A stretch of 7,825 nucleotides of DNA, from assembly GCA_021801945.1 (NCBI GenBank), contig JAKABE010000139.1, positions 1 through 7,825 of the forward strand. Direction: 5' to 3'. The position numbers and the translations under genes are program-made. Source of the DNA: Acidobacteriota bacterium. Its GTDB lineage: Bacteria; Acidobacteriota; Terriglobia; Terriglobales; Acidobacteriaceae. The notes below the pieces were generated by a model. That model saw only the letters and a list, made by a program, of their open reading frames with translations. It made no database searches and was not told where the DNA came from. How positions within the stretch are numbered: position 1 is the stretch's first letter; every line of letters begins with the position of its first letter. Positions 5,713 through 7,825 of this stretch are shown here, piece after piece.

Positions 5713-5735
5713 CCACAGTGGCTGTTCCACTGTGG
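5713..5735. repeat. Perfect 9-bp hairpin upstream of the permease gene
   Basis: CCACAGTGG (5713-5721) and CCACTGTGG (5727-5735) are exact complements around the 5-nt loop CTGTT. On the minus strand the stem is followed by ATTTTTAA, which gives it the form of an intrinsic terminator for leftward transcription. On the plus strand no T run follows. Being 31 nt before the permease start it could alternatively be an operator or leader hairpin. Confidence 0.6.
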
Positions 5736-5765
5736 GGAACTTCGCCGCCGCTAATCGCGTACACC

Positions 5766-5778
5766 CATGCATTGCATG
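5766..5778. repeat. 13-bp palindrome covering both candidate permease start codons
   Basis: CATGCA (5766-5771) and TGCATG (5773-5778) form a perfect palindrome around the single T at 5772. Both candidate ATG codons (5767 and 5776) fall inside it. It may be a protein-binding site or coincidence. Confidence 0.35.
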
Positions 5779-7825
5779 TTTGCCGACCTCAAATTCGCAG
5801 CCCGTCAGCTGCTCAAATCCCCCGGCTTCACCGTCACGGCCATCATCACTCTGTCCCTCGGCATCGGCGCCAACGCCATCGTCTTCAGCGTTCTCAATGC
5901 GCTGATCCTCCGTCCGGTCAACGTGCCCCACGCGCAAAACCTCTACATGGTGCAGCGCTTCCAGTGGCCGTCGCAGTCCTATCAGGACTATCTCGATCTT
6001 CGCGACCGCAACCGCACCTTCCAGAGCCTGATGCTCTTCCAGATCATCGGCTCGGTTGGCGTGGACACAGGCGGTCATCCCTCCACGGCCTGGCCCTACC
6101 TTGCCAGCGGCAACTACTTTGATAGCCTGGGCATTCATCCTTTTCTCGGCCGCTTCTTCCACGCTGCCGATGAAAAGGGCTATGGTAGTGCGCCCTATAT
6201 CGTACTTAGCTACGCCTACTGGCACAGCCATTTTCTCGGTAACCCTGGCGTCATCGGCCAGATGATCGAGATCAACAAGCACGCCTTCACCATCATTGGC
6301 GTGGCCCCGCCCAGCTTTCGCGGCACTGAGCTCTTCTTCGCACCTGCTTTTTGGATTCCCATCGTCGAGCAACCTGCGATCCAGGGCGAAAACGGCCTGA
6401 AATATCGCGGCAATCACTCTCCGTTTGTCATTGGCCGGCTCAAGCCCGGCGTCACCCCGGCGCAAGCAGCGGCCGACCTCAACGGCATCGGCGACTGGCT
6501 CTCCAAGACCTACCCCTCCGACGATGAGGGAATTAAATTCACCCTCGCCAGGCCGGGCTTGGTGGGCGACTACCTCGGCGGTCCCGCGCGCGCTTTCATG
6601 GCCGGCCTCATGCTCCTTGCCGGCCTCATCCTCCTCGCTGCCTGCGCCAATCTCGGCAGCCTTTTCGCCGCCCGCGCCGCCGACCGCGCCAAAGAGATCG
6701 CCCTCCGTCTGGCCCTCGGTTCGCGCCGTCGGCTCATCCTCCGCCAGCTGCTCACGGAGGCTGTGCTCGTATCCGTCGTTGGCGGCATCGTCGGCCTCGC
6801 CGGTGGTGTCCTCATCCTTCATGGCCTCAGCGCCTGGCAGCCTATGCCGGATATTCCCATTAACGTTCCCGTCAACCCTGACTTCCGCACCTACGCTGTG
6901 GCTCTCCTACTTGCCCTCGTGAGCGGCTTGATCTTCGGCATGGCCCCAGTCCGCCAGGTTCTGCGCTCCGATCCTTGGCAGACCCTTCGGGCCGGCCGCG
7001 CGGTCACCAGCCTCCGCCGGTTCACACCCCGCGATGCCCTCCTGGTGGCCCAAATCGCAATCTGTGCCGTGCTCGTCACTTCTTCACTCGTCGCCGTCCG
7101 TGGCCTCGTCCGGTCCCTCGGCAGCAACTACGGCTTCGTCCCCCAGCACGCCATGCTTGCCACAGCAGATCTGCGCATGGCCGGATATACAGACAAAGAC
7201 TCGCCCCAAATGCAGCGCCGCATGTTGGATGCCGTCGCCATTATCCCTGGCGTCAGCGCCGTTGGCTCGATCGACTACGTCCCCCTCGCCCTCGGGGGCA
7301 GTGACTCCTACGTTTACACCGACGCAACCACCGATTTCCGCCCCACAAACTATGCCGCCGACGCCATGTTCTACCGCATCTCGCCCGGTTACCTCCAGGC
7401 TGCAGATACGCGCCTGCTTGCCGGACGCAACCTCACTTTAGACGACAATGCTAAAGCTCCTCGCGTGGCTCTGGTCAACCGTCGCTTCGCCATCAAGGTC
7501 TTCGGCTCCATCCAGAAGGCCATCGGCGGCCACTTCAAGTACTGGGACGGAAGGCGCGCTGAGATCGTCGGCGTCGTCGAAAACGGCAAATACCGCAGCC
7601 TCACTGAGGATCAGCAGCCGGCCATGTTCTTCTCCTTCCTCCAACAGCCCGCCACCAACATCTGGCTGGTGGCCCGCTCCCGTCGTGATCCTGCCGACTT
7701 GGCCCCGGTCCTCGACCGCACCCTCCACACTCTCGATCCCGCCCTGCCTATCGAGATCAGAACCTGGACCGCGCAGATGGACACCGCCTTATTCCCCGCC
7801 CACGTTGCCACTGTGGCTCTTGGCG
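5767..7825 (+). CDS. ADOP-family MacB/FtsX-like permease (C terminus beyond window)
   Basis: This is a large inner-membrane permease of the MacB/FtsX superfamily. It opens with FADLKFAARQLLKSPGFTVT (5-24), the typical ADOP start, then a first membrane segment (about 20-42) including LGIGANAIVFSVLNALILRP. A periplasmic MacB-like core domain follows (about 50-270; FTIIGVAPPSFRGTELF at 174-190). The first FtsX membrane block runs from about 276 to 396, with the signature EIALRLALGSRRRLILRQLL (310-329). A further membrane segment at about 424-445 begins the second half, and a second periplasmic domain continues to the window end at codon 686. ADOPs are usually about 800-870 residues, so perhaps 110-180 residues are missing. 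No ATPase gene is adjacent, in keeping with the 'orphan' name. The start is uncertain between ATG 5767 and in-frame ATG 5776; an upstream in-frame TAA (5752-5754) limits extension, and neither has a good ribosome site. Transported substrate is unknown. Confidence 0.93.
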   Translation, partial: MHCMFADLKFAARQLLKSPGFTVTAIITLSLGIGANAIVFSVLNALILRPVNVPHAQNLYMVQRFQWPSQSYQDYLDLRDRNRTFQSLMLFQIIGSVGVDTGGHPSTAWPYLASGNYFDSLGIHPFLGRFFHAADEKGYGSAPYIVLSYAYWHSHFLGNPGVIGQMIEINKHAFTIIGVAPPSFRGTELFFAPAFWIPIVEQPAIQGENGLKYRGNHSPFVIGRLKPGVTPAQAAADLNGIGDWLSKTYPSDDEGIKFTLARPGLVGDYLGGPARAFMAGLMLLAGLILLAACANLGSLFAARAADRAKEIALRLALGSRRRLILRQLLTEAVLVSVVGGIVGLAGGVLILHGLSAWQPMPDIPINVPVNPDFRTYAVALLLALVSGLIFGMAPVRQVLRSDPWQTLRAGRAVTSLRRFTPRDALLVAQIAICAVLVTSSLVAVRGLVRSLGSNYGFVPQHAMLATADLRMAGYTDKDSPQMQRRMLDAVAIIPGVSAVGSIDYVPLALGGSDSYVYTDATTDFRPTNYAADAMFYRISPGYLQAADTRLLAGRNLTLDDNAKAPRVALVNRRFAIKVFGSIQKAIGGHFKYWDGRRAEIVGVVENGKYRSLTEDQQPAMFFSFLQQPATNIWLVARSRRDPADLAPVLDRTLHTLDPALPIEIRTWTAQMDTALFPAHVATVALG

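Larger units (their letters stand above)
5297..5766. other. Intergenic region upstream of the permease
   Basis: About 470 nt of noticeably lower GC than the flanking genes. It holds two overlapping inverted repeats next to the small gene (5310-5354), a 9-bp hairpin near the permease (5713-5735), and otherwise nothing I can name. The reading frames present are short (the longest rightward one with ATG, 5307-5417, is 36 codons) and show no protein features. No PadR-type regulator gene, often found beside ADOP permeases, is present. Confidence 0.55.

Noticed and set aside
5087..5766. CRISPR array, tRNA or insertion-sequence remnant in the gap
   Set aside because: No regularly spaced repeats, no cloverleaf-like pairing with a CCA-proximal T arm, and no transposase fragment or terminal repeats could be found.
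5677..6822. Long open frame antisense to the permease gene
   Set aside because: It mirrors the GC-rich codons of the permease; composition is Glu/Asp/Gly/Ala-rich without domain features.

Overview
The window is GC-rich chromosomal DNA from a bacterium, most probably a member of the Acidobacteriota (class Terriglobia). The main clue is the gene running off the right edge. It encodes a large MacB/FtsX-type permease of the 'acidobacterial duplicated orphan permease' (ADOP) kind, with no ATPase gene beside it. The other genes are ordinary housekeeping genes with high GC at third codon positions. The lineage is an inference, since no rRNA or other marker gene is present.

Layout. The left third reads leftward: the first 219 codons of pyruvate phosphate dikinase (1-657), a 405-nt gap with a candidate promoter, a small HPP-family membrane protein (1063-1614), and recX (1752-2309). 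recX ends in a strong intrinsic terminator, which separates it from the HPP gene. A 202-nt divergent region (2310-2511) follows. From there the genes read rightward: hypA and hypB, overlapping by 4 nt, then a complete dihydrolipoamide acyltransferase (E2) gene (3848-5086) with its own promoter-like -10 box. A 680-nt stretch (5087-5766) has no annotated-size gene but holds a leftward 50-codon reading frame for a very basic small protein, several inverted repeats and a hairpin. The ADOP permease starts at 5767 and is cut by the window end after 686 codons.

How the genes fit together. hypA-hypB is a clear functional pair (nickel delivery to [NiFe]-hydrogenase or another nickel enzyme) and is almost certainly co-translated. 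PPDK (pyruvate/PEP interconversion) and the E2 subunit (2-oxo-acid oxidation) both belong to central carbon metabolism, but they are on opposite strands and do not form an operon. RecX, HPP and the permease look like independent neighbours.

I see no convincing new multi-gene system. The items most worth a second look are the unlisted basic micro-protein with two mutually exclusive inverted repeats upstream of it, the pentapeptide-repeat tail on HypA, the composite hairpin overlapping the recX stop codon, and the hairpin and palindrome around the permease start.
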